Shown: positions 1 through 6,135 of the stretch, in pieces
How the letters are laid out: the number at the start of each line of letters is the position of its first letter
How positions within the stretch are numbered: the stretch's first letter is position 1
DNA from: Candidatus Kerfeldbacteria bacterium
GTDB taxonomy: Bacteria; Patescibacteriota; Patescibacteriia; SBBC01; CAIJZX01
DNA length: 9,880 bases
Assembly: GCA_016217865.1 (NCBI GenBank)
Contig: JACRFO010000008.1
Coordinates: forward strand, 1-9,880
Direction: 5' to 3'
Notes under the pieces: model-generated
Seen by the model: only the letters and a program-made list of their open reading frames with translations
Database searches by the model: none
Told to the model about the DNA's origin: nothing
Translations under genes and position numbers: made by a program

Positions 1-2
1 GA

Positions 3-719
3 ACGTTAGCGATCACGGTGCCAGTCGCAGTCTCGTTTGTTTTGGTGGCTGTCGCCGTGCTGACTTATCAACAGGTTCGTGGCAGCACGAAAACGACGGA
101 TGAACTGACAGACCGGTTGGTCAATCAAACCGTTACCATCAGCGAGAAATTCCTACCGTTGGTCTACCCTCACTACCAACAAGGGATGACCGTTGATGAG
201 CTGATTGGTGGACAAATTCCTACCGCCGACGATATCCTCCGCGACGTTAATTTCGATGCCCTCCCGACCAAGGCCGCGCAAGAAGCAGCGCTGCGAGAAA
301 CCTTGCTGTCACTGGGCTTTGACCCCGAACAGTTTTCGCTTGACTCCGCTACCACGACCGCGGCGTTGAAGCAGTCGCTCGACCGCCAACTATCACAGTT
401 CCGGACTGAAGCGATTGCACAAACTCGCGCGACTGTTGGCGAAAAACTTAACGTAGTACTGCGTGGCGATGAAACGGTTCATCAAGCGCTGATCGACATC
501 GTAACTGAACGTTTCAATCCTTGGTTGCAGCGGTACGCAAAAGTAGTGCCGGTGATCTTGGCGGTGTCTATTTTCCTGATTCTCCGGATCTTCACCTTCC
601 TCTTCACCTGGCTCGCTCTGGTGTTTGGTTGGGTCATGTATCGGCTGCTCCTCGCTCTGAAAATCGTCCACGTTGTGACGCGGACGGTGCCGGCCCAAAG
701 CCTCGAGTGGGGGCCCTAA
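3..719 (+). CDS. Membrane protein of unknown family, 5' end outside window
   Basis: The reading frame is open to the left edge (codons ACG TTA GCG ATC ACG precede the GTG at 18), so the true start is probably upstream and this is a 3' fragment. The visible part begins inside a hydrophobic segment, ending near LTYQQV. A roughly 150-residue hydrophilic domain follows, rich in acidic residues and Gln and probably extracytoplasmic. Near the C-terminus are two closely spaced hydrophobic helices, from about VVPVILAVSIFLILRIF to LALVFGWVMYRLLLAL. The TAA stop is at 717-719. I do not recognise the family. One N-terminal helix, an external domain and a C-terminal hairpin of helices would suit a cell-envelope protein, but no catalytic motif is visible. 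The next gene has its own promoter, so it need not be co-transcribed. Confidence 0.75.
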   Translation, partial: TLAITVPVAVSFVLVAVAVLTYQQVRGSTKTTDELTDRLVNQTVTISEKFLPLVYPHYQQGMTVDELIGGQIPTADDILRDVNFDALPTKAAQEAALRETLLSLGFDPEQFSLDSATTTAALKQSLDRQLSQFRTEAIAQTRATVGEKLNVVLRGDETVHQALIDIVTERFNPWLQRYAKVVPVILAVSIFLILRIFTFLFTWLALVFGWVMYRLLLALKIVHVVTRTVPAQSLEWGP

Positions 720-736
720 CCTCGATCACTTGACCG

Positions 737-763
737 TTAGCACTCTTGCATCGTGAGTGCTAA
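737..763 (+). promoter_or_regulatory. CIRCE operator (HrcA binding site) in front of dnaJ
   Basis: TTAGCACTC (737-745), nine bases, then GAGTGCTAA (755-763): a perfect match to both arms and the spacer of the CIRCE inverted repeat. CIRCE is the known operator of the heat-shock repressor HrcA. It covers the likely -35 box (746-751) and ends 5 bases before the likely -10 box (769-774), so bound HrcA would block RNA polymerase directly. hrcA, grpE, dnaK and groESL are not in this window, so the repressor would be encoded elsewhere. Confidence 0.95.
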
Positions 764-774
764 TTTGCTAGAGT
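746..774 (+). promoter_or_regulatory. Predicted dnaJ promoter, probably leaderless
   Basis: TTGCAT (746-751), a 17-base spacer, then TAGAGT (769-774), preceded by an extended -10 TG (766-767). The same TGC-plus-hexamer form recurs at 1902-1910 and 9354-9362. The usual start site about 7 bases past the -10 falls at 781-782, two or three bases before the dnaJ ATG at 784. The mRNA would therefore be almost leaderless. An alternative -35, TTGACC at 730-735, has no matching -10 at normal spacing. Confidence 0.6.
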
Positions 775-783
775 ACGCCTACT

Positions 784-1869
784 ATGGCGGCAGATTACTA
801 CGAACTTCTGGGCGTCGCACGCGGCGCTAGCCAGGACGAGATCAAGAAGGCCTTCCGGACCAAGGCCCACCAACACCACCCCGATAAGGCTGGTGGTGAC
901 AGCGATAAGTTCAAGGCGATCAACGAAGCGTACCAGGTCTTGAGCGACCCGCAGAAGCGCCAACAGTACGACCAGTACGGCCAGACCTTTGACCAGGCCC
1001 GACGCCAAGGAGGTAACGCTGGCGGTTTCGGCGGTTTTCCGGGAGGCGGGTACAGCGGCAACGTGGACTTTGGCGATCTCGGCGATATCTTCGGCGACAT
1101 GTTCGGATTCGGTGGCGGCCGGCGCCAGTCTGCCCGGCAATCGCGGGGGCGGGACATCGCGGCTAGTTTGCCAATCGACTTTCGTACGGCAGCCTTCGGC
1201 GGCGAGCAGACGCTGCAGCTCAACCACGCAGTAGTCTGCCAGCGGTGCCAGGGTTCGGGCGCCGAACAGGGTAGTGCGCCGGTCACCTGTGCGACTTGCC
1301 ACGGCTCGGGCCAGGTGCAGCGCGTCCAGCAAACCATTCTCGGCGCGATGCAGTCTATCGGGGCCTGCCCGACGTGTCACGGAGAAGGGACGACGATCCA
1401 GAACCCGTGCGGGCGTTGCCGTGGCGAAGGGCGAATTGAGCAGCGTGAATCACTGACGGTCAAAATCCCGGCCGGCATCGCTGCCGGACAGAAAATCAAG
1501 CTCTCGGGCAAGGGTGAAGCGGGGCGGCGGGGGACGCCAGCCGGAGATCTCTTCCTGGAGGTTGAGGTCAAACCGGACCCGACCTTCGAACGGGCTGACG
1601 ACGATGTGCTCGTGACGGCGACGATTCCGTTGACAGTTGCCTCACTCGGCGGTGTGGTGGATGTGATGACCCTCGATGGTAATGTTGGACTGAAAATTCC
1701 CGCCGGTACGCCGGCCGGAAAAGTCCTGGTGATCAAAGGCCGAGGGATACCGCACCTGCGGGGCCGCGGCCGCGGCGACCAACGGGTCACCATTGACTTA
1801 GATGTGCCGAAACACCTCTCGGCCAAGGCCAAGAAGCTCTTGAAAGAGCTGCAAGCAGAAGGAATCTAA
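784..1869 (+). CDS. dnaJ: Chaperone protein DnaJ
   Basis: Type I J-domain co-chaperone of 361 residues, close to the usual 370-380. It stimulates the DnaK ATPase and delivers unfolded substrates in the cytoplasm. The J domain (about 1-66) has the essential HPD at 32-34. A Gly/Phe-rich linker follows (about 76-112). The cysteine-rich zinc domain has four intact repeats: CQRCQGSG (152-159), CATCHGSG (169-176), CPTCHGEG (195-202) and CGRCRGEG (209-216), enough for two zinc sites. The two beta-rich client-binding domains and dimerisation tail complete the protein. The ATG at 784 is chosen because it starts the canonical DYYELLGV segment. There is no Shine-Dalgarno, fitting the leaderless promoter. 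It stands alone under a CIRCE operator, without dnaK or grpE beside it. Identification is by motif and is very secure. Confidence 0.98.
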   Translation: MAADYYELLGVARGASQDEIKKAFRTKAHQHHPDKAGGDSDKFKAINEAYQVLSDPQKRQQYDQYGQTFDQARRQGGNAGGFGGFPGGGYSGNVDFGDLGDIFGDMFGFGGGRRQSARQSRGRDIAASLPIDFRTAAFGGEQTLQLNHAVVCQRCQGSGAEQGSAPVTCATCHGSGQVQRVQQTILGAMQSIGACPTCHGEGTTIQNPCGRCRGEGRIEQRESLTVKIPAGIAAGQKIKLSGKGEAGRRGTPAGDLFLEVEVKPDPTFERADDDVLVTATIPLTVASLGGVVDVMTLDGNVGLKIPAGTPAGKVLVIKGRGIPHLRGRGRGDQRVTIDLDVPKHLSAKAKKLLKELQAEGI

Positions 1870-1881
1870 GATCAGCGTCGC

Positions 1882-1910
1882 TTGCCAGCAAGGTCTTTTT
1901 GTGCTATACT
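1882..1910 (+). promoter_or_regulatory. Predicted promoter for the membrane protein at 1942
   Basis: TTGCCA (1882-1887), a 17-base spacer, then TATACT (1905-1910) with an extended -10 TG at 1902-1903. Transcription would start near 1917, giving a leader of about 25 bases. A weak purine stretch, AAAGAG (1929-1934), sits 7 bases before the ATG at 1942 and may serve as ribosome binding site. The -35 lies only 13 bases after the dnaJ stop. Confidence 0.7.
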
Positions 1911-1941
1911 ATAGTTTGTTACTGAAACAAAGAGAAATCAC

Positions 1942-2532
1942 ATGCCGCTTTTCGCCCTAAGTCTGACGCAAACTTCAACCCAAGCGCAGAGTTTCATGGC
2001 TAACATCAACTGGGCGCAGCCAACCTGGGATCTTTTCATTATCCTGTTTTTCATTGTCGCCGGTTTTCTCTACGGACTGTCGCTCGGTCGTGACCGGGTA
2101 ATTGTTATCCTGATCTCGGTCTACATGGCGCTGGCGGTTGTGAACTCGGCCCCGTACATTGGCAACTTCACCGCCGACATTGGGATCAATCAATTTTTTG
2201 CTGTCCGGGTCTCGACATTCGTGGTGGTCTTCATTGCCTTATTCTTCTTGATGTCGCGCTCGGCGCTCTTGTCGACGATTGCCTCATCAGATTCTCGCGG
2301 CCCGTGGTGGCAAGTCCTGTTGTTTAGTTTTCTCCATGTTGGCTTACTGATATCGATCACTCTATCGTTCCTGCCGCCAACAGCCTCACAACACTTAGCC
2401 CCGTTGACCCAAAAACTCTTCGTTCAGGACCTCGGTCGATTCATCTGGATTGTGGCGCCGATTGTCGCAATGATTCTCATCAGGGGCGGGGCGGCCGATA
2501 AGAAGTCCTTGCGTGACGATCCGCGGGCGTAA
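1942..2532 (+). CDS. Five-helix integral membrane protein, possibly CvpA-like
   Basis: A 196-residue protein with about five hydrophobic segments (roughly 29-46, 52-70, 86-104, 122-142 and 166-181), a short polar N-terminus and a charged C-terminal tail ending DKKSLRDDPRA. The first helix pair (WDLFIILFFIVAGFLYG followed by a Gly-Arg-Asp-Arg turn) is reminiscent of the start of CvpA/colicin V production family proteins in layout. The similarity is weak and I would not name the gene from it. The ATG at 1942 follows a consensus promoter and a weak AAAGAG. An internal ATG at residue 19 is an alternative start that would keep all helices. Single-gene transcription is likely, since the next gene is 91 bases away with a hairpin between. 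No catalytic residues are visible. Confidence 0.8.
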   Translation: MPLFALSLTQTSTQAQSFMANINWAQPTWDLFIILFFIVAGFLYGLSLGRDRVIVILISVYMALAVVNSAPYIGNFTADIGINQFFAVRVSTFVVVFIALFFLMSRSALLSTIASSDSRGPWWQVLLFSFLHVGLLISITLSFLPPTASQHLAPLTQKLFVQDLGRFIWIVAPIVAMILIRGGAADKKSLRDDPRA

Positions 2533-2569
2533 GAAAAGCCCCCATCATCCGTCTTCTATAGCAGAGAAG

Positions 2570-2598
2570 CTGTCGTTCGTGCTGGTCACACACGACAG
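2570..2598 (+). other. Hairpin in the leader of the DUF5666-like gene
   Basis: CTGTCGT (2570-2576) is the exact reverse complement of ACGACAG (2592-2598). Between them a second short stem forms, GTG (2579-2581) with CAC (2587-2589), around a five-base loop, separated from the outer stem by a 2x2 internal loop. No run of T follows, so it is not a typical terminator. It ends 25 bases before the ATG at 2624. It could be a leader structure, an operator for a dimeric regulator, or chance. I see no convincing promoter in 2533-2623. Confidence 0.4.
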
Positions 2599-2623
2599 GA
2601 TTACTAAGTAACTGTCTTGTAAC

Positions 2624-3325
2624 ATGCGTAAAGTTCTCTTAAGTGCAGTTGCTCTCGCCGTGGTCGGCGGTATGCTTGTGCCGGCCATGTCCGAAGCGAA
2701 GTCGAAACCAAAGTTTTCGAATCCGGTTGCCATCGACGGTCACGGTGACCGCAATGGAATCGGCAAATTCAACAGCGAGAATAAAGAAAAGAAGCGCCGC
2801 GTCGTGTCCGGCATCGTGACGGCAGTTAGCACCACCTCGATTACGGTCGAAGTCGGTGTCAGCCAAAGCGATAAAAATACGAACAGCAGCAACGCCAACA
2901 CGAACACGACGGTAACCAAGAAGACTTTTACCTTCGCGGTTGACAGTAACACCAAGGTGATTCGTAAGTTCAAAGGTACTGCCAGCATCACTGAAGTGAT
3001 GGTCGGCGATCGCGTCCAAGTCTGGGCAACGAGCCTGACGAATGGGACGGCCAAGCTCATCTGGGACAAGAGCATCTGGTGGGCCGAAGTACGCGGCAAG
3101 ATCAGCAACATCAATGATACTGCCAAAACGTTCACTCTGACGATCACCAAGAACAAGGTCGAATTCACCACCACGGTGAAAGCAAATGACCTGACGACGT
3201 ACTGGCAGGATGGCGTGGCCAAGACCTGGGACGATCTCGCCAACGGCCAAACCGTCGTTGTCCGTGGAACCTGGGACTCCGTGAACAGTCAATTCCTCGC
3301 CCGAAAGATTACCATTAAATTGTAA
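2624..3325 (+). CDS. Secreted protein with two DUF5666-like repeats
   Basis: A 233-residue exported protein of unknown function. Residues 1-25 form a Sec signal peptide: MRK, a hydrophobic core, then a signal peptidase I site at about SEA before KSK. A basic, polar linker follows (about 26-60). Two similar beta-rich units come next. The first runs from about VVSGIVTAVSTTSITVEV to VGDRVQVWATS. The second runs from about EVRGKISNINDTAKTFTLTI to GQTVVVRGTWD. Each starts with a 'V-G-x-I-x-x-I/V' strand and ends with 'G-D/Q-x-V-x-V', the pattern of DUF5666/OB-like repeats seen in many CPR secreted proteins. The first repeat holds an Asn/Ser/Thr-rich insert (SSNANTNTTV), probably a flexible loop. 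There are no cysteines, no sortase motif and no transmembrane anchor, so it may be released or bound non-covalently to the envelope. It ends at the palindromic terminator. Confidence 0.82.
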   Translation: MRKVLLSAVALAVVGGMLVPAMSEAKSKPKFSNPVAIDGHGDRNGIGKFNSENKEKKRRVVSGIVTAVSTTSITVEVGVSQSDKNTNSSNANTNTTVTKKTFTFAVDSNTKVIRKFKGTASITEVMVGDRVQVWATSLTNGTAKLIWDKSIWWAEVRGKISNINDTAKTFTLTITKNKVEFTTTVKANDLTTYWQDGVAKTWDDLANGQTVVVRGTWDSVNSQFLARKITIKL

Positions 3326-3359
3326 TCTCCAGGCCGAAACGGTGCGCCTGACCAGCGCC

Positions 3360-3392
3360 AATACCACCCGCCTAGGCGGGTGGTATTTCTTT
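3360..3392 (+). terminator. Intrinsic terminator, perfect 28-bp palindrome
   Basis: Positions 3360-3387 are a perfect palindrome centred on CCTAGG, giving a strong GC-rich stem (ATACCACCCGCC with its complement). On the + strand it is followed by TTTCTTT (3386-3392), so it should terminate the DUF5666-like gene. Read on the - strand the hairpin is followed by GGCGCTGG, not T-rich, so termination of the dus transcript is less certain. The TAG stop of dus (3372-3374 on the opposite strand) lies in its centre. Confidence 0.85.
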
Positions 3393-4382
3393 GAGTTGAT
3401 TACCAATGGCGTTGGCTAGCTTGGTTACGTCGGCTATGGTAGAGACAGTGACGGCTTGCCGGCGCCACTGGGCCGCCCCGGGGAAGCCAGTGACGTAGTA
3501 ACCGAAGTGCTTGCGGAATTCGAGCAACCCATATGCGCCCTTGAGTTCGTTGAGGAGCTTGGCATGTTCAATAATGGCGCTCACGACGTCGTCCGGGTTG
3601 GCGGGGATGAACCGACCAGTCGACAGGAGTTCACGGCTCTGCCGGAAAATCCACGGCTGGCCCCAGGCTCCACGGGCGATACCAACGCCATCAGCGCCGG
3701 TCCGGTCCAGCATGTCGGCGGTTCCGGCTGGCGTTGTAATTCCGCCATTCGCCAACACGATTCCTGGGAAGGCTGCCTTGACCTGGCGAATCATGTCTGT
3801 ATCAATGTCGCCGCTATGTCCCTGCTCATAACCGCGCCCGTGGACCATGATGGCATGGACCGGTAAACCTTTGATGGCTTCGATGAGCTGCAGTGCCGTA
3901 TACCGTTCTGGGTTACCGGGGTCAGCGTCTTTTGATTCTTTGCGGATGCTCGTGCGGACTTTGATCGACAGGGGAATAGTGATGCGCTCGAGGGCGGCTT
4001 CAACGAGGCGGCGAGCGTATTGCGGGTCGCGCAGCAGCGCCACGCCCGCGCCGTGACTAACGACTTTCCGGGCCGGGCATCCGAAGTTCAGATCAATCCC
4101 ATCAAATCCGAGGTCTTCAATCGTCTTCGCGGCTGTGGCGAAGGCCTCTGGACTTTTACCGAAGATCTGACAAACGACCGGGCGTTCCTCGGCCACGAAG
4201 CGCATCTTGGCTAGGACGCTCTTGGCGCCGTGGGTAATCGCTTCGGCGGCCATGAATTCCGTGTACACAACATCAGCCCCGCGTCGGCGGCAAAGCAGCC
4301 GAAATGCTGAATCCGTCACGCCTTCCATCGGCGCCAGGGCAAGAATCGGGTGTTTGAGTTGTAGCCAAAAATTGGTGGCCAT
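3372..4382 (-). CDS. dus: tRNA-dihydrouridine synthase
   Basis: A 336-residue FMN enzyme that reduces uridine to dihydrouridine in the tRNA D-loop using NADPH. It has the TIM-barrel layout of the DusA/B/C family: APMEGVTD at the first strand (17-24), the catalytic cysteine in NFGCPARKV (Cys102), the flavin/phosphate-side IKVR (Lys141), HGR (181-183), NGG (212-214) and GIARGAWGQPW (234-244). A C-terminal helical tRNA-binding domain follows, with FRKHFGYYVTGFPG near 290-310. HFGYYVTG resembles the HY.GW segment of DusB-type enzymes, but I would not fix the subtype. The ATG at 4382 is 23 bases after the cysS stop, with no clear Shine-Dalgarno, so expression probably depends on the cysS transcript. 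The final residues and stop are encoded inside the terminator palindrome. Confidence 0.95.
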   Translation of the reverse strand: MATNFWLQLKHPILALAPMEGVTDSAFRLLCRRRGADVVYTEFMAAEAITHGAKSVLAKMRFVAEERPVVCQIFGKSPEAFATAAKTIEDLGFDGIDLNFGCPARKVVSHGAGVALLRDPQYARRLVEAALERITIPLSIKVRTSIRKESKDADPGNPERYTALQLIEAIKGLPVHAIMVHGRGYEQGHSGDIDTDMIRQVKAAFPGIVLANGGITTPAGTADMLDRTGADGVGIARGAWGQPWIFRQSRELLSTGRFIPANPDDVVSAIIEHAKLLNELKGAYGLLEFRKHFGYYVTGFPGAAQWRRQAVTVSTIADVTKLANAIGNQLKEIPPA

Positions 4383-4405
4383 AGCAGGCGGACTGTACCG
4401 GGTTT

Positions 4406-5794
4406 CTACTGTTTACGCAACCGCGACGTTCCGTCCGGCAGGTCTTCGACGGTCAGGCCACGGTCGGCGAACTGCTGGCGGATCTTATCCGAGATCGTGA
4501 ACCGCTTTTCGCGTCGGGCGGTTTCGTAGTCTTCGAGGAGGGATTCATATCCGGCGCCGACCGGCTGAAGATGCTGGGCAGCGGTTTCAGGTTGGAGATC
4601 AAGCGCGAGGACCCGGTCAAAGACGTGAAGCGTTGCGACTTTCTCTGACTGGGAAAAGTGCTTGTCGGACATCATGGTGTGCATCACACCGATCGCTTCC
4701 GGCGTATTCAAATCGTTGTTCAAAGCGGCGGTAAATTGCTCGAGGTACGGTTGAATGGGTTGCACTACCGGGTCAACGGGCTGGTCTTCCAGAAGCACCC
4801 ACAAATTCATGAGGGCCGTGGCGGCCGCTTCGAGGGAGGTTGAGGTGAACGAGAGTGGTTTGCGATAGTGGGTCAACAAGCAGAGGTAGCGGAAGGCAAG
4901 TGGGCTGACGTTCAAGTCGCCTAATCGGACGGCATTGCCTTCAGATTTCCCCATCCGTTTCCCGGGAAGCTTTAAGAATTCTCCGTGCATCCAAATATTC
5001 ACAAACGGGTGTTTACCGGTCGCGGCTTCGCTTTGAGCGATTTCGTTTTCATGGTGCACGGCGATGTGATCAACGCCGCCGGTGTGAATGTCAAACTGCT
5101 CGCCGAGTTCTTTCATGGACATGGCCGAACATTCAATGTGCCAACCGGGAAAACCGGTACCCCACGGGCTGGGCCATTCCATTTGGCGTTGGTCGTTCGG
5201 CTGGGAAAATTTCCAGAGGGCGAAATCAGTCGGGTGCTTCTTCTCGGTATTGATATCGACGCGAGCTCCGGCTTTTTTGTCGCTGACCTTCTGCCGACTC
5301 AACTGTCCGTATGCAGGGAACTTAGCAGTGTCGAAATAGAGGCCGTCGCTGGTCCGGTAGGTGACGCCCTTAGTTTCCAGACGCTTGATCAGGTCAATTT
5401 GCAAGTCAATGGTCTCGGTCGCTTTCAACACCGTCGTCGGCGGTTCGATATTGAGCTGCTGGAGGTCATCAAAGAATTCCTGCGTGTGGTGGGCGGCGAT
5501 ATCCCAGGCACTCTTTCGTTCCCGCTTCGCGCTCTCTTCCATCTTGTCACGGCCCATGTCGCCATCGTCGGTGAGGTGGCCAACATCAGTAATGTTCATG
5601 ACGTGGCGAACTGTCAGTCCGTTGAATTCCAGCGTCCGGCGCAACACATCTTCGAAGATGTACGTCCGGAGGTTGCCGATGTGGGCCGAGCTGTAGACAG
5701 TTGGACCGCAGGTGTACAGTCCCACCCAGTCGGGGTGGAGCGGCTGCAACGGTTCACGTTTGCGCGTCCGGGTGTTGTAGAGCTGAACGGTCAT
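4406..5794 (-). CDS. cysS: Cysteine--tRNA ligase
   Basis: Class I aminoacyl-tRNA synthetase of 462 residues, the usual size. It activates cysteine with ATP and loads it on tRNA-Cys. The ATP-binding HIGH signature is HIGN (38-41). The zinc ligands that select cysteine are all present by alignment with the E. coli enzyme: Cys29 in YTCGPTVY, Cys222 in GWHIECSAMS, and His247 and Glu251 in HHENEIAQ. The second signature is RMGKS (280-284), instead of canonical KMSKS. The second lysine (Lys283) is kept. The C-terminal helical DALR-like and anticodon domains run from about 300 to the end. The ATG at 5794 starts the typical 'LYNTRTRKREP' N-terminus and lies 7 bases from a TAGAAT box, which suggests a leaderless mRNA. 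dus follows in the same operon, so both products act on tRNA. Confidence 0.98.
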   Translation of the reverse strand: MTVQLYNTRTRKREPLQPLHPDWVGLYTCGPTVYSSAHIGNLRTYIFEDVLRRTLEFNGLTVRHVMNITDVGHLTDDGDMGRDKMEESAKRERKSAWDIAAHHTQEFFDDLQQLNIEPPTTVLKATETIDLQIDLIKRLETKGVTYRTSDGLYFDTAKFPAYGQLSRQKVSDKKAGARVDINTEKKHPTDFALWKFSQPNDQRQMEWPSPWGTGFPGWHIECSAMSMKELGEQFDIHTGGVDHIAVHHENEIAQSEAATGKHPFVNIWMHGEFLKLPGKRMGKSEGNAVRLGDLNVSPLAFRYLCLLTHYRKPLSFTSTSLEAAATALMNLWVLLEDQPVDPVVQPIQPYLEQFTAALNNDLNTPEAIGVMHTMMSDKHFSQSEKVATLHVFDRVLALDLQPETAAQHLQPVGAGYESLLEDYETARREKRFTISDKIRQQFADRGLTVEDLPDGTSRLRKQ

Positions 5795-5800
5795 GCTTGT

Positions 5801-5806
5801 ATTCTA
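5801..5806 (-). promoter_or_regulatory. Predicted -10 box of cysS, leaderless
   Basis: TAGAAT on the - strand at 5806-5801, with six bases between it and the cysS ATG (first base 5794). A start site 7 bases downstream would be the A of ATG itself. No good -35 is visible; the -35 position overlaps the T-tract of the upstream terminator (5820-5855). The ATG has no Shine-Dalgarno before it, which fits. Confidence 0.5.
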
Positions 5807-5819
5807 CCTGAATGCGAGT

Positions 5820-5855
5820 AAAAAGGAACCCCCACCGTTTGGACTGGCAGGGGTT
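5820..5855 (-). terminator. Intrinsic terminator of the four-gene membrane operon
   Basis: On the - strand, AACCCCTGCC (5855-5846), a nine-base loop, then GGTGGGGGTT (5836-5827). This gives ten pairs, of which two are G-U, followed by CC and TTTTT (5824-5820). The two G-U pairs become mismatches on the + strand, so the hairpin is a good terminator only for - strand transcripts. It ends 22 bases after the TAA of the 72-residue gene and just before the cysS promoter. Confidence 0.85.
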
Positions 5856-5877
5856 AACGACGGAGCAAACTGTGGTC

Positions 5878-6096
5878 TTACGATTGGAGTGGTAAGACGT
5901 AATGGGCGAAAACGTACCACAGTGAAAGAGCGGAGACGATCGTTGAAGCGACCGTCAACCCGCCGACGAGCTCGACCAACCAGTGTTCTTTTTGCTTGGC
6001 TTGTGGTTGGGGCGGCGTCGGCATTGGGGGATCGAGCGGCATAGCCGTCGACATGGTTGCAGAATTTTCCATATGTTGTGTTTGTATTTTTGTCAC
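5878..6096 (-). CDS. Small single-helix membrane protein, 72 residues
   Basis: The protein has a polar N-terminus with several Met, a proline-rich stretch (PLDPPMPTPPQPQ, 20-32), a short basic patch (AKQKEH), and one membrane helix of about 25 residues (40-64) close to the C-terminus. The GTG start at 6096 is chosen because GGAG (- strand, 6105-6102) lies five bases upstream. The ATG at 6072 is a possible alternative, giving 64 residues. It is the last gene of the operon, 39 bases after the AAA+ gene and followed by an intrinsic terminator. I do not recognise the family. The proline-rich segment echoes the Pro-rich tail of the AAA+ protein just upstream. With a basic patch before the helix, the N-terminus is probably cytoplasmic. 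Confidence 0.7.
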   Translation of the reverse strand: MTKIQTQHMENSATMSTAMPLDPPMPTPPQPQAKQKEHWLVELVGGLTVASTIVSALSLWYVFAHYVLPLQS

Positions 6097-6101
6097 CCGT
6101 T

Positions 6102-6105
6102 CTCC
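6102..6105 (-). promoter_or_regulatory. Ribosome binding site deciding the GTG start at 6096
   Basis: GGAG on the - strand, five bases before GTG at 6096-6094. It is placed for that start and would be too far from the ATG at 6072. Confidence 0.55.
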
Positions 6106-6135
6106 GGAGAGTCCCAGGTGAATGTTTCAGCGGAA

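Noticed and set aside
18..20. GTG as the true start of the first gene
   Set aside because: The frame is open upstream to the window edge and the GTG is inside the hydrophobic stretch, with no ribosome site visible, so a start outside the window is more likely.
760..1380. 206-residue open frame on the - strand opposite dnaJ
   Set aside because: It is the shadow of the J domain and zinc region; dnaJ is certain.
1881..1892. CTTGCCAGCAAG followed by TCTTTTT as a dnaJ terminator
   Set aside because: The stem is only four base pairs with a four-base loop, and the sequence is better explained as the -35 box and spacer of the promoter at 1882-1910.
2639..3406. 255-residue open frame on the - strand opposite the DUF5666-like gene
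   Set aside because: The + frame has a signal peptide and repeat structure; the - frame also runs into the 3' end of dus and has no promoter.
4985..5821. 278-residue open frame on the + strand opposite cysS
   Set aside because: It lies wholly within a certain gene (except the last bases), has no plausible domain or start signal, and long antisense frames are expected with this codon usage.
6101..6110. TCTCCGGAGA palindrome as an operator
   Set aside because: Ten bases only, and the GGAG half is explained as the ribosome site of the GTG start at 6096.
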